Assembly (NCBI GenBank): GCA_028287115.1 | Contig: JAQBQF010000135.1 | Location: 1 to 64,000 of the forward strand | Length of the DNA: 64,000 nucleotides | Direction of reading: 5' to 3' | Origin: Myxococcales bacterium | GTDB taxonomy: Bacteria; Myxococcota_A; Polyangia; Haliangiales; Haliangiaceae | Shown: positions 37,401 through 50,944 of the stretch, one piece after another | Layout: the number at the start of each line of letters is the position of its first letter | Position numbering within the stretch: position 1 is the stretch's first letter | Program-made: the position numbers and the translations under genes | The notes under the pieces: generated by a model | Seen by the model: only the letters and a program-made list of their open reading frames with translations | The model's database searches: none | What the model was told of the DNA's origin: nothing

Positions 37401-38061
37401 CCCGAGCGTGCAGGACTACGACGGCACGTCGGTGCCGATCGATCTCGATGGCGTGATGGGCGACGTCAAGCGGTTCGCTCGCGAGCACGGCGTCACGCCG
37501 GTCGCGCTCCTGCTGGCCGCGTTCTCGGTGCTGATGTCACGCGAAACGGGCGCGCGCGATATGATCGTCGGCGTCCCGGTCGCCAACCGAGATCGCCTGG
37601 AGCTCGAGCGAGTCATCGGCTGCGTCATGGACATCGTGCCGATCCGAATCCGCGTCGACGGGGACGAGACCGTTCCCGCTCTCGTGCGGTCCGTCCACGC
37701 GGCGCTGATTCGCGCGCCTGAGGTCGGAGCCGTCTCTCTCGAGGAGATTCTTCAACATGTTTCGCCCGCGCGCACGCCCGCGCATGATCCGTTGTTTCAA
37801 GTGATGTTCGTCAACGAGACCGGCTGGGAACGGCCGCTCTCGCTGGATGGACTACGATGCGAGAGGCGGCGCGTTCACAGTGCGGCTGCCCGGATGGATC
37901 TCCTGCTCAGCATCCACGAGCGGCCCGAGGGCGCCGGCGGATATCTCGAATACCGCCGATCCCTGTTCTCCGACGAGGATGCCGACCGACTGGTGCGAGC
38001 TTATGTCGCGACCGTCGTGCGTCTCTGCGAACGAGACGCGCGGATCGTTCCTAGGAGCTAA
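34426..38061 (+). CDS. VOC domain fused to NRPS A-T-C, predicted Ser (copy 1)
   Basis: A 1211-residue protein. Residues 1 to about 150 form a glyoxalase/vicinal-oxygen-chelate unit: ILAHVDLVVRNLERSLAFYV, GGMIELIEL, then the second half GIRNFTLAVEDL and DPDGNWIELVE. The usual second-half His is Asn, so the likely ligand set is His, Glu, Asn, Glu. Then A domain (YVIYTSGSTGRPKG about 335; code D-V-W-H-I-S-L-V-D, Ser), carrier LGGHSLLAM (Ser about 726) and condensation domain with FHHLMMDGWS (about 912). The VOC domain may act on the carrier-bound Ser; its reaction is unknown. Its end overlaps the converging JmjC gene by 11 bp. Confidence 0.93.
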   Translation: MMILAHVDLVVRNLERSLAFYVERLGCSIATDTLIEGPAAGFYSTGDPATAAMRLVLLRLPSDGQAFGGMIELIELHGEPPSGPDAEAPAPPRAYGIRNFTLAVEDLSRSLAELRAKGVVPWREAVMDLTHRGQGKIAFIADPDGNWIELVEAQPHRTVGPKVADARQRQQLVTWNATARDYPREHIHEAFERQAAVAPSRTALVFEAQSLTYAELDARANQLARHLRARGIGPESLVGVAMERSVEMVVSLLAVLKAGAAYVPFDPGYPKDRLEYMIGDARPAIVLIQEELRRSLPFGDGQILAVDSAWSEIAGLPADNLGVAVRPENLAYVIYTSGSTGRPKGAMNTHAGIANRLQWMQEQYRLTADDRILQKTPFSFDVSVWELFWPLMYGARLVVAKPRGHQDPDYLVKTIVDEGITTIHFVPPMLGVFLEAEAISRCTSLRCVIASGEALPFNLVVRFRERLGAALHNLYGPTEASVDVSHWTCELDGPPVVPIGRPIANLRLHVLDASFEPVAIGVEGEIHIAGIGLARGYLDRPALTAERFVPDPFSPEPGGRLYKTGDLGRWRADGVIEYLGRNDHQVKIRGFRIELGEIEAQLALHPAIREVVVIAREDAPGDKQLVAYIVGNGLTPDVAELRAHLETELPPYMVPAAFVMLDELPLTPNGKLDRKALRAPAHDVATRSHEAPRGDVEQALARLWAELLRVDHVGRHDHFFHLGGHSLLAMRLISRVRELLGVELSLSMLAEAPTLGELAARVAASGRRGTVAGPTPRAARTGDFPVLPAQRRLWFADQMALRNFDVEAITMFGELDAEALRGALDHVTRIHPAFATTFVLEAGVLVQRIGPAVDAGLEIVDLAGEDRERARIELEDIERGEAGFPCDVEAGPLHRLVLCRLSEQEHVLFVGFHHLMMDGWSMQVFLADLENEYRAARGAASPPLVSPPVDCADVARWRATDARRPAPDLVRSVIDSLRGAPQLLTLRCARPRPSVQDYDGTSVPIDLDGVMGDVKRFAREHGVTPVALLLAAFSVLMSRETGARDMIVGVPVANRDRLELERVIGCVMDIVPIRIRVDGDETVPALVRSVHAALIRAPEVGAVSLEEILQHVSPARTPAHDPLFQVMFVNETGWERPLSLDGLRCERRRVHSAAARMDLLLSIHERPEGAGGYLEYRRSLFSDEDADRLVRAYVATVVRLCERDARIVPRS

Positions 38062-39169
38062 CCGAGGCGCCGCTTCCGGTTTGGCTCGGCCAGAAATCCC
38101 ACAGCGGAAGGCCAAGCTGGTCGCGCCACATGCGCTGGTAATTCGTGCGGAACTCGCCGTAGAACCCGTCCTGCTCGAGCGCGATGCGCTGCTCCAAGTA
38201 CTCGAGGACGGGATGAGTCTGCGTGACTCCTCCCGGGTACATCGAACGATACATGCGTCGAAGCGCCTCCATCACGGCACGATACCGATCGGCCGGCTCG
38301 GCGAAGTCTTCGCGACGACACACCGCCTGGAGCTCGATGAGCTCGGGCAGGTATCGACAGCTCGCTTCGGACTCGTAGATGAGCTTGGCGTTGATCTGGC
38401 CCATCATGTAGTTGCGGTGCGTTTCGCGCGACATGAACATGACGAACAAGTTGCGGCCGAAGATGTACGAAACTCCACACGAGGGCTCGTGGTACTCGAC
38501 CTGATGCCACCACTCCGGCGGAAAATACAGCGACTCCCCGGGCTGCAGATCGATCTGCAGACCGCCGAGGCGCTCGACGAAGTCACGTTTGTACGCCTCG
38601 GATTGATGGTGCAGCGCGACCAGACTGAGGGCCCCGTAAGGGCTGAGCTGGGCTCCTGCTTCGGGAGGGATCAGGAACCACTTCTTGGTGCCGAAAATCT
38701 CGTGATGGATCGTGTGCGCGCCCCAGCCGTCGAAGTGGAGGAGCGTCGCGCACCCGGGTGCGCTCATGTGAAGCTGCACGCGCGGTGACAGCGGGCTCGG
38801 CTGTGGCGCGCTCGTGCAGTACGCCGGCACGCGGTCGAGCAACGTTTCGAGCCCATCCGGCACTCCCAGCGGAGACGTGTAGATCCGCGGAGCCGCGCCC
38901 GAACGGAGAAGCGCGGCATAGGCACCGACCGACATGTCTTGCGATTCGGGCGGCGAGCCCGCAAGAGCCAAGGCCTTCTCTTCATCGTAGGGCGGCAGAA
39001 ACGGCAGCTTCACTTCGCCGTAGCGGCGTTCGAATTCGTGAAACGAGGAGACCTCGCGTAGCGGGTGATCGTCGTTCCAGATGCCGGTCATCACGAAGGG
39101 CCGGCGCTCTGCCACCCGTGCCCAGAACTCGTCGACCGATGGTCTGTTTATTCGCAACGGTTCGCCCAT
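38051..39169 (-). CDS. Cupin_8/JmjC-type Fe(II)/2-oxoglutarate oxygenase
   Basis: A 372-residue protein with a JmjC-like double-stranded beta helix: LLHFDGWGAHTIHHEIFGTK (His-x-Asp, about 143-162) and YFPPEWWHQVEYHE (distal His, about 221). Relatives hydroxylate amino acid side chains in proteins or small peptides. It is the last gene of the long minus-strand operon that begins at 59889, downstream of the amidinotransferase, so hydroxylation of a building block or of the Pro-like residue is plausible. Its last 11 bp overlap the end of the VOC-NRPS gene. Confidence 0.85.
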   Translation of the reverse strand: MGEPLRINRPSVDEFWARVAERRPFVMTGIWNDDHPLREVSSFHEFERRYGEVKLPFLPPYDEEKALALAGSPPESQDMSVGAYAALLRSGAAPRIYTSPLGVPDGLETLLDRVPAYCTSAPQPSPLSPRVQLHMSAPGCATLLHFDGWGAHTIHHEIFGTKKWFLIPPEAGAQLSPYGALSLVALHHQSEAYKRDFVERLGGLQIDLQPGESLYFPPEWWHQVEYHEPSCGVSYIFGRNLFVMFMSRETHRNYMMGQINAKLIYESEASCRYLPELIELQAVCRREDFAEPADRYRAVMEALRRMYRSMYPGGVTQTHPVLEYLEQRIALEQDGFYGEFRTNYQRMWRDQLGLPLWDFWPSQTGSGASVSS

Positions 39170-39223
39170 CTCTTTACAAGTTGCGCCGTCCGGGAAGCCG
39201 CGTCAACAACCACCGTCGCTCGC

Positions 39224-40315
39224 TCAGAAGTACGACTGCAGCGTACCGCGCCGCCGGATATCCACCGTCGAGCAATGGAAGCTGCCGCCGTGCTTGTAGC
39301 AATTCCGATATGCGACCGGGATCGGCTCGAAGCCCCAGTCGCGTAGTGCGCGAATGAGCGGCTCTTCCTGCGCCTCGACGATGATCCGCTTCTCGTCGAG
39401 GCTGAGCATGTTGATCGACAGCCATTCGAAGCCGCGGAACGACGGCAGATCCCGCGGGAATGTCGTGCGCGGACATTCCAGGAACTCCCACCCGGACTTC
39501 TTTAGCCAGTCGGGCATGTTCTTCATCGGGCGATCTGGATTGACCAGGATCTTGCCCGGGGCCAGCGGCAGAAACGTCGCGTCGATGTGCACGGCACGAT
39601 CGTCCTCGAACTCGACGACGTGGACCCGGTACTCGTCCCCGAGGTGACGTTGCAGCCACTCGGCCGCGAAGCGATTGCTCGTGTGGCTCCGCTGAAAGAA
39701 CAGGTCGCGCCCACACCGGGCGATGTCTGCCGCATCCCACGCCGGCTCGAACTCGGTCGTCACCCATTCCCAGTTTGGCCCGCGCTTGTGATCGGGCTTG
39801 TAGAGCTCTTCGGACATCGTCGCCTTCGGCGCTTGCGTCCAGCGCGCGCCGCGCGAGAAGTAGTCTTTCACCAGCCGTCTGTACGACTGGAACTCGAAGT
39901 ACCTGCACTGCCAGGACATCGACGACTCGATGATCTCCTGTCCGATCACGATCATCACGTCGCGCGGGTTGTACTGGCCCCACCCGCTCTTGCAGTCGAA
40001 GTAGGGGGTCGAATAAGGGCGCGTGTTGTCGAGCACGTCCGGACGCCGGACCGTGATCCCCTCGGCGCGTAGGATGCGCACGAACTCTTCGAGCTCGCGC
40101 TGGGCCGGGATCAATTGAGCATCGGTGTGAGGCTGACCCGCGTTCTCGAGGTGATAGCTCTTGATCAGCTCGAGACGTCCCTCCGGGATCATGGCTTCGA
40201 ACCCGGGTTCCCAGTCGTTGACTGCGCCTCCTTCGACGACGCCGACGATCACTTCCTCGAGAGGGTCCCACTCGGTATACGAATTGACCACGGGGGTCTT
40301 TGATGGCTCGCTCAT
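39224..40315 (-). CDS. Glycine amidinotransferase-like enzyme (copy 1)
   Basis: A 363-residue protein of the AGAT family: NSYTEWDPLEEVIVG at the start, FEDDRAVHIDATFLPLAPGK mid-protein, and the catalytic Cys in GGSFHCSTVDIRRRG (about 347). Such enzymes move an amidino group from arginine to an amine, giving a guanidine and ornithine. Complete, typical length. ATG 40315 has GAGGA just upstream and follows the Pro-like module by 13 nt. The acceptor is not known. A paralogue is cut by the right window edge. Confidence 0.93.
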   Translation of the reverse strand: MSEPSKTPVVNSYTEWDPLEEVIVGVVEGGAVNDWEPGFEAMIPEGRLELIKSYHLENAGQPHTDAQLIPAQRELEEFVRILRAEGITVRRPDVLDNTRPYSTPYFDCKSGWGQYNPRDVMIVIGQEIIESSMSWQCRYFEFQSYRRLVKDYFSRGARWTQAPKATMSEELYKPDHKRGPNWEWVTTEFEPAWDAADIARCGRDLFFQRSHTSNRFAAEWLQRHLGDEYRVHVVEFEDDRAVHIDATFLPLAPGKILVNPDRPMKNMPDWLKKSGWEFLECPRTTFPRDLPSFRGFEWLSINMLSLDEKRIIVEAQEEPLIRALRDWGFEPIPVAYRNCYKHGGSFHCSTVDIRRRGTLQSYF

Positions 40316-40328
40316 CTTGTCCTCGTCA

Positions 40329-43651
<3,323 letters not shown>

Positions 43652-43655
<4 letters not shown>

Positions 43656-46600
43656 CGAGCATCCTTGTTCGTCGAGCTGATGCTCGCATCTGCGGTCGCT
43701 GCGCGTGGCGGCGGTCCGACGGGGTGACTGTCTGCGTCGCCGGCGATCGCGAGCATCGTTCGCTCCAGCTCGGCGACGAGTAGTCGGGCGTCTTGTTCGC
43801 CGAACAGATCCTCGCTGTATTCGAGCCAGCCTCGCAGACAAGCTCCATCGTCTTCGAGAGCGACCGTGATGTCTAACAGCGCCACGCCAACCTGAACGGG
43901 CTGCCGCGAGACTGCGAGACGCGCGAGCCGCGGCGGCTTCTCGAGTGTGACCATCTCGAACATGACCTGGAACACCGGCGCCGCTCCGCCCGGCTCGCGC
44001 GAATCGAATCCGCGGACGATCATCTCGAACGGTACGTCGGCGTTGTCATACGCACGTAGCGCGGCTTCACGGACCCGGCGAATCGCTTCGCGGTGACTGG
44101 TCAGCTTGTCGAGCCGGACGCGGATCGGCAGCTCGTTGAGGAAGCAGCCCACCAGGTCGCGAACCTCGGAACGATCACGCATCGCGACGGGCGTACCGAT
44201 CACGAGATCGTCGCCGCCGCCGAACCGTCGCATGGTCAGCGCAAAAGCAGCCAGGCCGACCATGAATTGGGTCACTCCCTCCCGGCGACAGATCTCGAGC
44301 AACCGTGGCCGCAACTGCGGCGGTAGGTCGAAATGGAGGAGCCGACCGCGGTGGCTTGGCACCGGCGGGCGCGGACGGGCCAGGTCGAGGGTGAGCCGGC
44401 GCGGCGACCCCGAGAGCTCGCGACGCCAGAACGCGATCTGATCGGCAAGGTTCTCCTCGGTCAGGGTGCGGCGTTCCCACTGCGCGACGTCCCCCGGCTC
44501 GAGCGCTGGTCGGATCACGGACGTGCGGCCTTCGAGCAGTCCCGCGTAGATCCGTTCGAGATCGCGAAACAGGATGTCGAACGACCAACCGTCGACGACG
44601 GTGTGATCGAACTTGAGGAGCAAGAAGTGGCGCTCCGGTGCGAGGCGCACGACCAGCACGCGGAACAGCGGTCCCTCTGCGAGATCGAGGCTTGCCCCGG
44701 CGAGCTCCTCGCACGCGGCCCTGGCGATCGCTTCTCTCTCGACCTCGGGTTCCTCGGTCAGATCGATCAGCTCGAACGGCAGCGATCCCGGCGGGTGGAC
44801 CCGCTGGATGAGCCCGGCGTCGGAGAGATGGAAGGTCGTACGAAGCGAGGCATGGCCGTCGAAGATCGCGGTGAGCGCTCCTTGGAGAGCATCGAGTGCG
44901 AGCGGCCCGTCGAGCACGAGCAACTCGCCGACGGGGTTGTTGTTGCCGCCCTCGTGAGACAACCAGATTCGCTCCTGGACGGAGGCGGCCGGATAATCGG
45001 GGCCGCCGCTCGACGTGATCGGCGTCAACTTCCAGCTCTTCTCGGTCCGATGGCGCACGACGGTCGCGCTCATGTCGGAGAGCCGGGATGGCGCGAACAG
45101 CTCGCTGAGCGGGACGTGCGCCAGCAGACGCTCGTGGATCAGTCGCTGCAGCCGCAGCAGCAACAGCGAGTGCCCACCCGCTTCGAAGAAGTCGTCGCTC
45201 AGCCCGACCTCTCTGCCGAGCACGGTCGCCCACAAGTCCGCCATCAGCTGCTCGATCGGAAGCATCGGTCGAACATCACGTGCGGACGCGCCGGCGACTT
45301 CATCTTGACGAGAGGCGAGCAGTCGCGCGCGGTCGACCTTGCCATTCGGCGTCAGCGGAAGCGCATCGAGGAGCACGAACGAGGACGGCACCATGTACTC
45401 GGGCAGCTTCCCTTTGAGATGGGCGCGTAGTGCGTGTGGGTCGGGGGCCGCATCGTGACCGACCACGTAGGCGACCAGGCGCTTGTCATCGTTCCCGTCC
45501 TGGCGCACGAGCACCACGGCTTCGCGGATCGACGGATGGCGAGCGAGCTGCGCCTCGATCTCTCCGAGCTCGATCCGAAACCCGCGGATCTTCACTTGGT
45601 GGTCGATGCGCCCGATGAACTCGATGTTGCCGTCGGGAAGCCAACGCACGAAATCGCCCGTTCGATAGAGCCGCCCCTCGCCAAACGGATGGTCGACGAA
45701 CTTGTCTCGCGTCAGCTCCGGCCGATTCAAGTAGCCACGCGCGAGACCGTCGCCGCCGATGTAGAGCTCACCCGGCACGCCGATCGGCACGAGCTTGCGA
45801 TCGCGATCGAGCACGTAGAGTGAAGCGTTCGCGAGAGGCCGACCGATCGGCACCGTCGTCGCTCCCTCGGGCACGGCCTTGATCTCGTACCAGGTCGCAA
45901 AGGTCGTGGTCTCCGTCGGCCCGTAGACATGCAGCAGGCGCCGAGGCGCGTGGCGGAGCGCCTCGCGTACCGCGCGCGCGTCGACCAGCTCGCCTCCGAA
46001 CAGGAGTTGCTTCAGCGGCTGGAACGCCGTCGGCTCGTGATGCACGATCTGATTGAACAGCGCGGTCGTGAGGAACATCGTCGTGATGCCGTGCTCGCGG
46101 ATCTTGGTCGCGAGCACGGTCGGCGCGAGCGTGTCCTCCTTGGAAATCCCGACGAGCCGCGCTCCGTTCAGCAGCGCGCCCCAGACCTCGAAGGTCGCCG
46201 CGTCGAACGAGGTATTCGAGGCCTGCGCGATGCAGTCGCTTGGCCCCAGTGCGACGTAATTGGTGTCGAGGACGAGCCGTGCGATCGATCGATGCGTGAC
46301 GCAGATGCCCTTGGGCGTGCCGGTCGAGCCCGACGTGTAGATCACGTAGGCAAGGTGATCCGCTGAACCGACGGCCGGAGGTCTCACCACGCTCTGCGAT
46401 GCAAGCTCGGATCGATCCGCGTCGAGGCACACGAGCCGTGCGCGATGCGATGGGAGCATGTCGACGAGCCGCGCTTGCGTGACCAGCACGGACACCGCCG
46501 CGTCCTCGACCATGAACGCGAGCCGCTCTTGCGGATAGCTCGAGTCGAGCGGCACGTACGCGCCTCCCGCCTTCAGGATCCCGAGCATGCCGACGACTAT

Positions 46601-49600
46601 CTCGACCGTGCGCTCGACGCAGATCCCGACGAGGACCTCGGGGCCGACTCCGAGCTCGAGCAGACGATGTGCCAGTTGATTCGCGCGGTGGTCGAGCTCG
46701 CGATACGTGAGTTGCTGGCCGTGGAAGATCGCCGCGATCGCGTCCGGCGTGCGATCGACCTGCGCTTCGAAGAGCTGATGGACGGCGAGGTTGCGTGCGT
46801 CCTCCTCGGTGGCGGAGCTGCTCGAACCCATCGCGAGCATGGGGTCGCGTCGCCGCGACGGCAGGATCGAAGCGCTGCCGATGTGGCGCTCCGGGTGCGC
46901 GACGACGTCTGAAAGGAGGTGCGCGTAGCTCTCGGCGATCTGCTCGACCGTCTCGCGGTTGAACAGATCGCGGTCGTAGTTCCAGGCGAGCTCGATGCCT
47001 CCATCGGGTTGCTCGCCGACGATCATCGTCAGATCAGCCTTGGTCCCGCCACCGTCGACGACATCGGCTCGAAACACGAGCCCTGCACGCTCGATCGGCG
47101 CGATCGGGACCTGCGAGGCAGACATCACCTGGACGAGCGGCGGGACTCCAGGCCTGCGCTCGGGTGCGAGCTCGGCAACCAGGACATCGAAGGCCACGGA
47201 CGTGTGTTCGACCGCGCGCGACATTTGAGATCGGAGCGCCTCGATCGATGCGATGAAGGTCGGATCGTCGGCGAAGTCACCGCGCACGACGAGCGTGTCC
47301 ACGAAGAATCCGAGCAGCCGCTGCACCTCCGGCAACTGACGCGACGCGGACGCGACGCCGAGCAAGCAGGTGTCTTGTCCCGTGTATCGGTGAAGCAGCC
47401 AGAGCAGCGCCGTGTTGAGGACGGTGGCGAGCGAGCAGTTCGATCGCGCGGCCAGCTCGCGCAGCGCTGTTGCGAGGTCGTTCGGAAGCTCGAGCTCGAC
47501 GGTTTCGCCGCGGAATCGTGGCGTCGCGGGCCGGTCCCGGTCGCAGGGGAGCTGGACGACCGTTGGCGCGCCCTGCAGCAGGTCACGCCAGTACGCGAGA
47601 TCCGCCGCGCGCGTCTCGCTCGCCTGCAGCTCCCTTTGCCACGCCGCGAAGTCTCCGTAGTCGATCGGCAGCGCGGGCAGATTTGGCGCCGCGCCACGCT
47701 GCAGACTGTCGTAGAGCCGCGAGAGCTCGTCGGCCACGATCTCCTCGGACCACGCGTCGGTCACGAGGTGATGCATGACCAACAGGAGCGCCGCGCAGTC
47801 CTCGGCGAAGACGACGAGGATCGGGCGCACGAGCGGAGCGCGGTCGATCCGGAAGGGCTCTGCCGCCGAGCTCAGCGCGATCGCGCGGACGTGGGCGCGA
47901 CGGTCCTCGCTCGGACACCCTCGCGCGTCGATCGTCGACAGCGACAGGCGCGCGCGCTTATCGATCACCTGCACCGGCTCGCCGGCCCGGATCTGAAAGC
48001 TCGTACGCCACGTGGCGTGGCGCTCGGCCGTCAGCTCGAGGGCCCTCAGCAACCGCGGCTGTTCGAGCGGCCCTTCGATCCATAACACCGGGGTCTCGAC
48101 GTATGCGGCGCCTCCGGGATGCAGTTGCTCGTGAAACCAGATCCGCTGCTGGACCGGCGACAGAGGTGCCAGATAGCGATCCTTGCGGCGCGCGATGCGC
48201 TGCCGAGACGCTGCCGTGCGTGCAGATCCTCGCACGAGCTCGATCAGCGCGGCGAGCGTGGGACTCTCGAGGACGAACCGCAGCGGTACCTGTGCACCCA
48301 CGCGCTTCTCGAGCTCGATCACCAGTTCCATCGCCGCCAGCGAATGTCCGCCGACCTCGAGGAAGCGTCCTTCGGGATGGGGATCGCCGAGTAACAACAG
48401 CTCCGCCCAGATCGACCGGACCTGGGCCGCGATCGGATCGGCGGCGTTACTCGCCGACGAATCGATGGCTCGCGCCGGCGCTGGAAGGGCCTTACGATCG
48501 GCCTTGCCATTCGCCGTCAGCGGCAGCGCCTCGAGCACCACGAGAGCCGACGGCACCATGTACTCGGGTAGCTTCGCCTGGAGATATTCCCGGAGTGCGC
48601 CGAGGTCGGGCACGGCATCGCGGCCGACCACATAACCAACCAAGCGCTTGGCCCCAGGTGTGTCCTCGCGTGCGACGACGACGGCCTCGCGAACCGATGG
48701 GTGCAGTGCCAGCGCGGCTTCGATCTCGCCGAGCTCGACACGGTACCCTCGGATCTTCACCTGGTGGTCGACGCGGCCCAGGTACTCCAGAATCCCGTCG
48801 GCGCGATAGCGCGCGAGATCGCCGGTTCGGTAGAGCCTGTCCCCCGCCGATCCGAACGGGTCGGGCACGAAGCGCTCCGCGGTCAGGGCCGGGCGATCCA
48901 GATAGCCGCGCGCAACGCCGTCTCCGCCGATGTAGAGCTCGCCCGAGATCCCGATCGGAGTCGGCTCGAGTTGCTCGTCGAGAACGTAGAGGCGCGTGTT
49001 TGCGATCGGCCTGCCGATCGGCACCGCCGGCGGAAGCTCCGCGCCGACCGGCAGCTCGTAGACGCAACAGCCAACGACCGTCTCGGTGGGACCGTACTCG
49101 TTCCACAGCCGCACCGACGGAGCGTTCGCGCGCCAGAAGTCGAGCGAGTCGCCGTGCAGGGCGTCGCCGCCGATGACAAAGCCGCGCGAGGCACGCGAGG
49201 CGACCTCGGGTGTGAGCTGGCGCGCGAGCACGTCGAGGTGCGCCGGCGTGATCTTGATCAGACCGTGATCGCCGACCGCCGACAGCGATGCTGCGAGCGC
49301 CTCTACGTCGTCGCCCGCGACCAGCGTGACCGTCGAGCCCACGAGTAGCGGCAAGTACAGGCTCGTGACCGTGAGGTCGAAGCTGAGCGAGGAGTGCACG
49401 GGCGCACCCGCCCCGCTCTCGAGCGAATACGCTTCGCGCGCCCACATGAGGTAGTTGGTGAGGCCGCGATGCTCGATCGCCGCGCCCTTCGGCTTGCCGG
49501 TCGAACCCGAGGTGTAGATGACGTAGGCAAGGTTTCGTGGACCCGCCGCATTCGGCAGAACGCCTGGATCCTGCCGCGCGATCGTCTCGCGTTCGGCATC

Positions 49601-50068
49601 GAGCACGACGATCCGTACGGTCGGACCGCACGCGAGTCGGCTCACCGTCGGCCCGTGCGCGAGCACGATGCGAGGCCGTGCGTCGTCGAGCATGAACGCG
49701 ATCCGCTCGGCCGGGTAGCTCGGATCGATAGGCAGGTAGGCGCCGCCCGCCTTGAGGATGCCGAGCAAGCCGACGACCATGTCCACGGACCGTGCGACAC
49801 AGATCCCGACCAGTACGTCCGGCGAGACACCTAGACCGACGAGGTGACGCGCGAGCCGGTTCGCGCGGTGATCGAGCTCTCGGTACGTGACCTGGATGCC
49901 CGCGTGTACGAGCGCGATCGCATCGGGCGTGCGCGCCGCTTGATCGGCGAACAGCTCGTGAATGCCGCGTGCGTGCGGGTACTCGCGCGCGGTGTCGTTC
50001 CACTCGACGACGATGCGCCGACGTTCAGCGTCGCTCAGCGTCGGTTTGGTATCGCGCGGAAGCTCCAT
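43652..50068 (-). CDS. NRPS, dimodular A-T-C-A-T-C, predicted Asn then Ile/Val
   Basis: A 2138-residue protein. Module 1: YVIYTSGSTGKPKG (about 183), code D-L-T-K-V-G-E-V-G (Asn; Asp codes end HIG), carrier VGGHSLAAM (Ser about 574), condensation MHHLVTDAWS (about 767). Module 2: YVIYTSGSTGTPKG (about 1241), code D-A-F-F-L-G-V-T-F (branched aliphatic, Ile- or Val-like), carrier AGGHSLLLL (Ser about 1629), condensation FDHTVVDGWS (about 1822), in which the first of the paired His is Asp but the catalytic second His stays. A linker like those between C and A domains precedes the first A domain. ATG 50068 is chosen; GTG 50071 adds one residue. Confidence 0.95.
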
Positions 50069-50092
50069 CACACCATCAGCTGTCGTATTCGT

Positions 50093-50944
50093 TCATCGCG
50101 CACACCTGATCGACGGGAAATATTCATTGACCAGCGGCTCGCCGGTCTTCAGTCCATCAAAACAGTACAGATAGTTGTTGTCGATCAAGCCGTCCCTCTC
50201 GAGACGACATTCGGCACCGGCATAGTGAATCGAGAACGCGCCGCGCGTCGTCGTCCCGAGATTGCGCGGGCTGCCGTGAAACGTGAGGGCATGAAAGAAC
50301 ACCGCGCCGCCCGCTGGCGTCAGCACGGGAACGGTTTCGAGCTCGGTGCTCTCGGGCAGCGATCGGCGAGCGGCATCACACCAGTCGTCATCGGCGGCCT
50401 TCACGAGCGATTTCGGCCGAGGACAGAGTCCCCACAAGTGCGAACCAGGAACGTGGTGCAGCGTGCCGATCTCCACCGTCATCGGTGACAGCGCCAGCCA
50501 GCAGGTCACCATGTTGGCGCTGCTCGAAAAATCCCAGTACGCATAATCCTGGTGCATCGCGACCGGCGCCGAGCCCGGCGGCTTGTCGAGTAGCTGGTCC
50601 TCGATCACGGAGACGGACGGCTCTTCGAGCAGCTCGGCGGCAAACCCGGCAATCGCGTCGGAGGTCGCAACGGCCCACAGATCCGGGTCGAGCAGCCGCG
50701 CATTCTGGAGCCACGACACGGAATCGTCGTCGCCGAGTCGTTCGACGCCCGTCTTGCGGTGCGCGGGTGGTCGTCGATCGTGGCGAAACTCTCCTCGGTA
50801 GACGCGATTCATCGCGCTGCGAATCTTGGTGACCTCCGAATCCGGCAGCAGTCGCTCCACCGTGACAAAGCCGTTCGCGGCAAACGCTCGCCGCTGCTCA
50901 TGGCTTGGCATGACTACACGTTGCGACGGCCCTGCACTCGTCAT
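50093..50944 (-). CDS. Phytanoyl-CoA dioxygenase (PhyH) family oxygenase 1
   Basis: A 283-residue protein. HQD in AMHQDYAYWDF (about 130) supplies the His and Asp iron ligands, and FHALTFHGSPRN (about 226) the distal His, with an Arg in RGAFSIHY for 2-oxoglutarate. Asp is present, so hydroxylation is expected, not halogenation (halogenases have Ala/Gly there). Start ATG 50944 overlaps the cyclodeaminase stop (ATGA), so the two are coupled. It sits directly upstream of the Asn-Ile synthetase and may hydroxylate one of those residues or the product of the cyclodeaminase. Confidence 0.88.
   Translation of the reverse strand: MTSAGPSQRVVMPSHEQRRAFAANGFVTVERLLPDSEVTKIRSAMNRVYRGEFRHDRRPPAHRKTGVERLGDDDSVSWLQNARLLDPDLWAVATSDAIAGFAAELLEEPSVSVIEDQLLDKPPGSAPVAMHQDYAYWDFSSSANMVTCWLALSPMTVEIGTLHHVPGSHLWGLCPRPKSLVKAADDDWCDAARRSLPESTELETVPVLTPAGGAVFFHALTFHGSPRNLGTTTRGAFSIHYAGAECRLERDGLIDNNYLYCFDGLKTGEPLVNEYFPSIRCAR

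Noticed and set aside
43656-43841. Arg-rich N-terminal extension of the Pro-like synthetase
   Set aside because: Overlaps the end of the upstream synthetase; the ATGA overlap at 43652-43655 is a better start.
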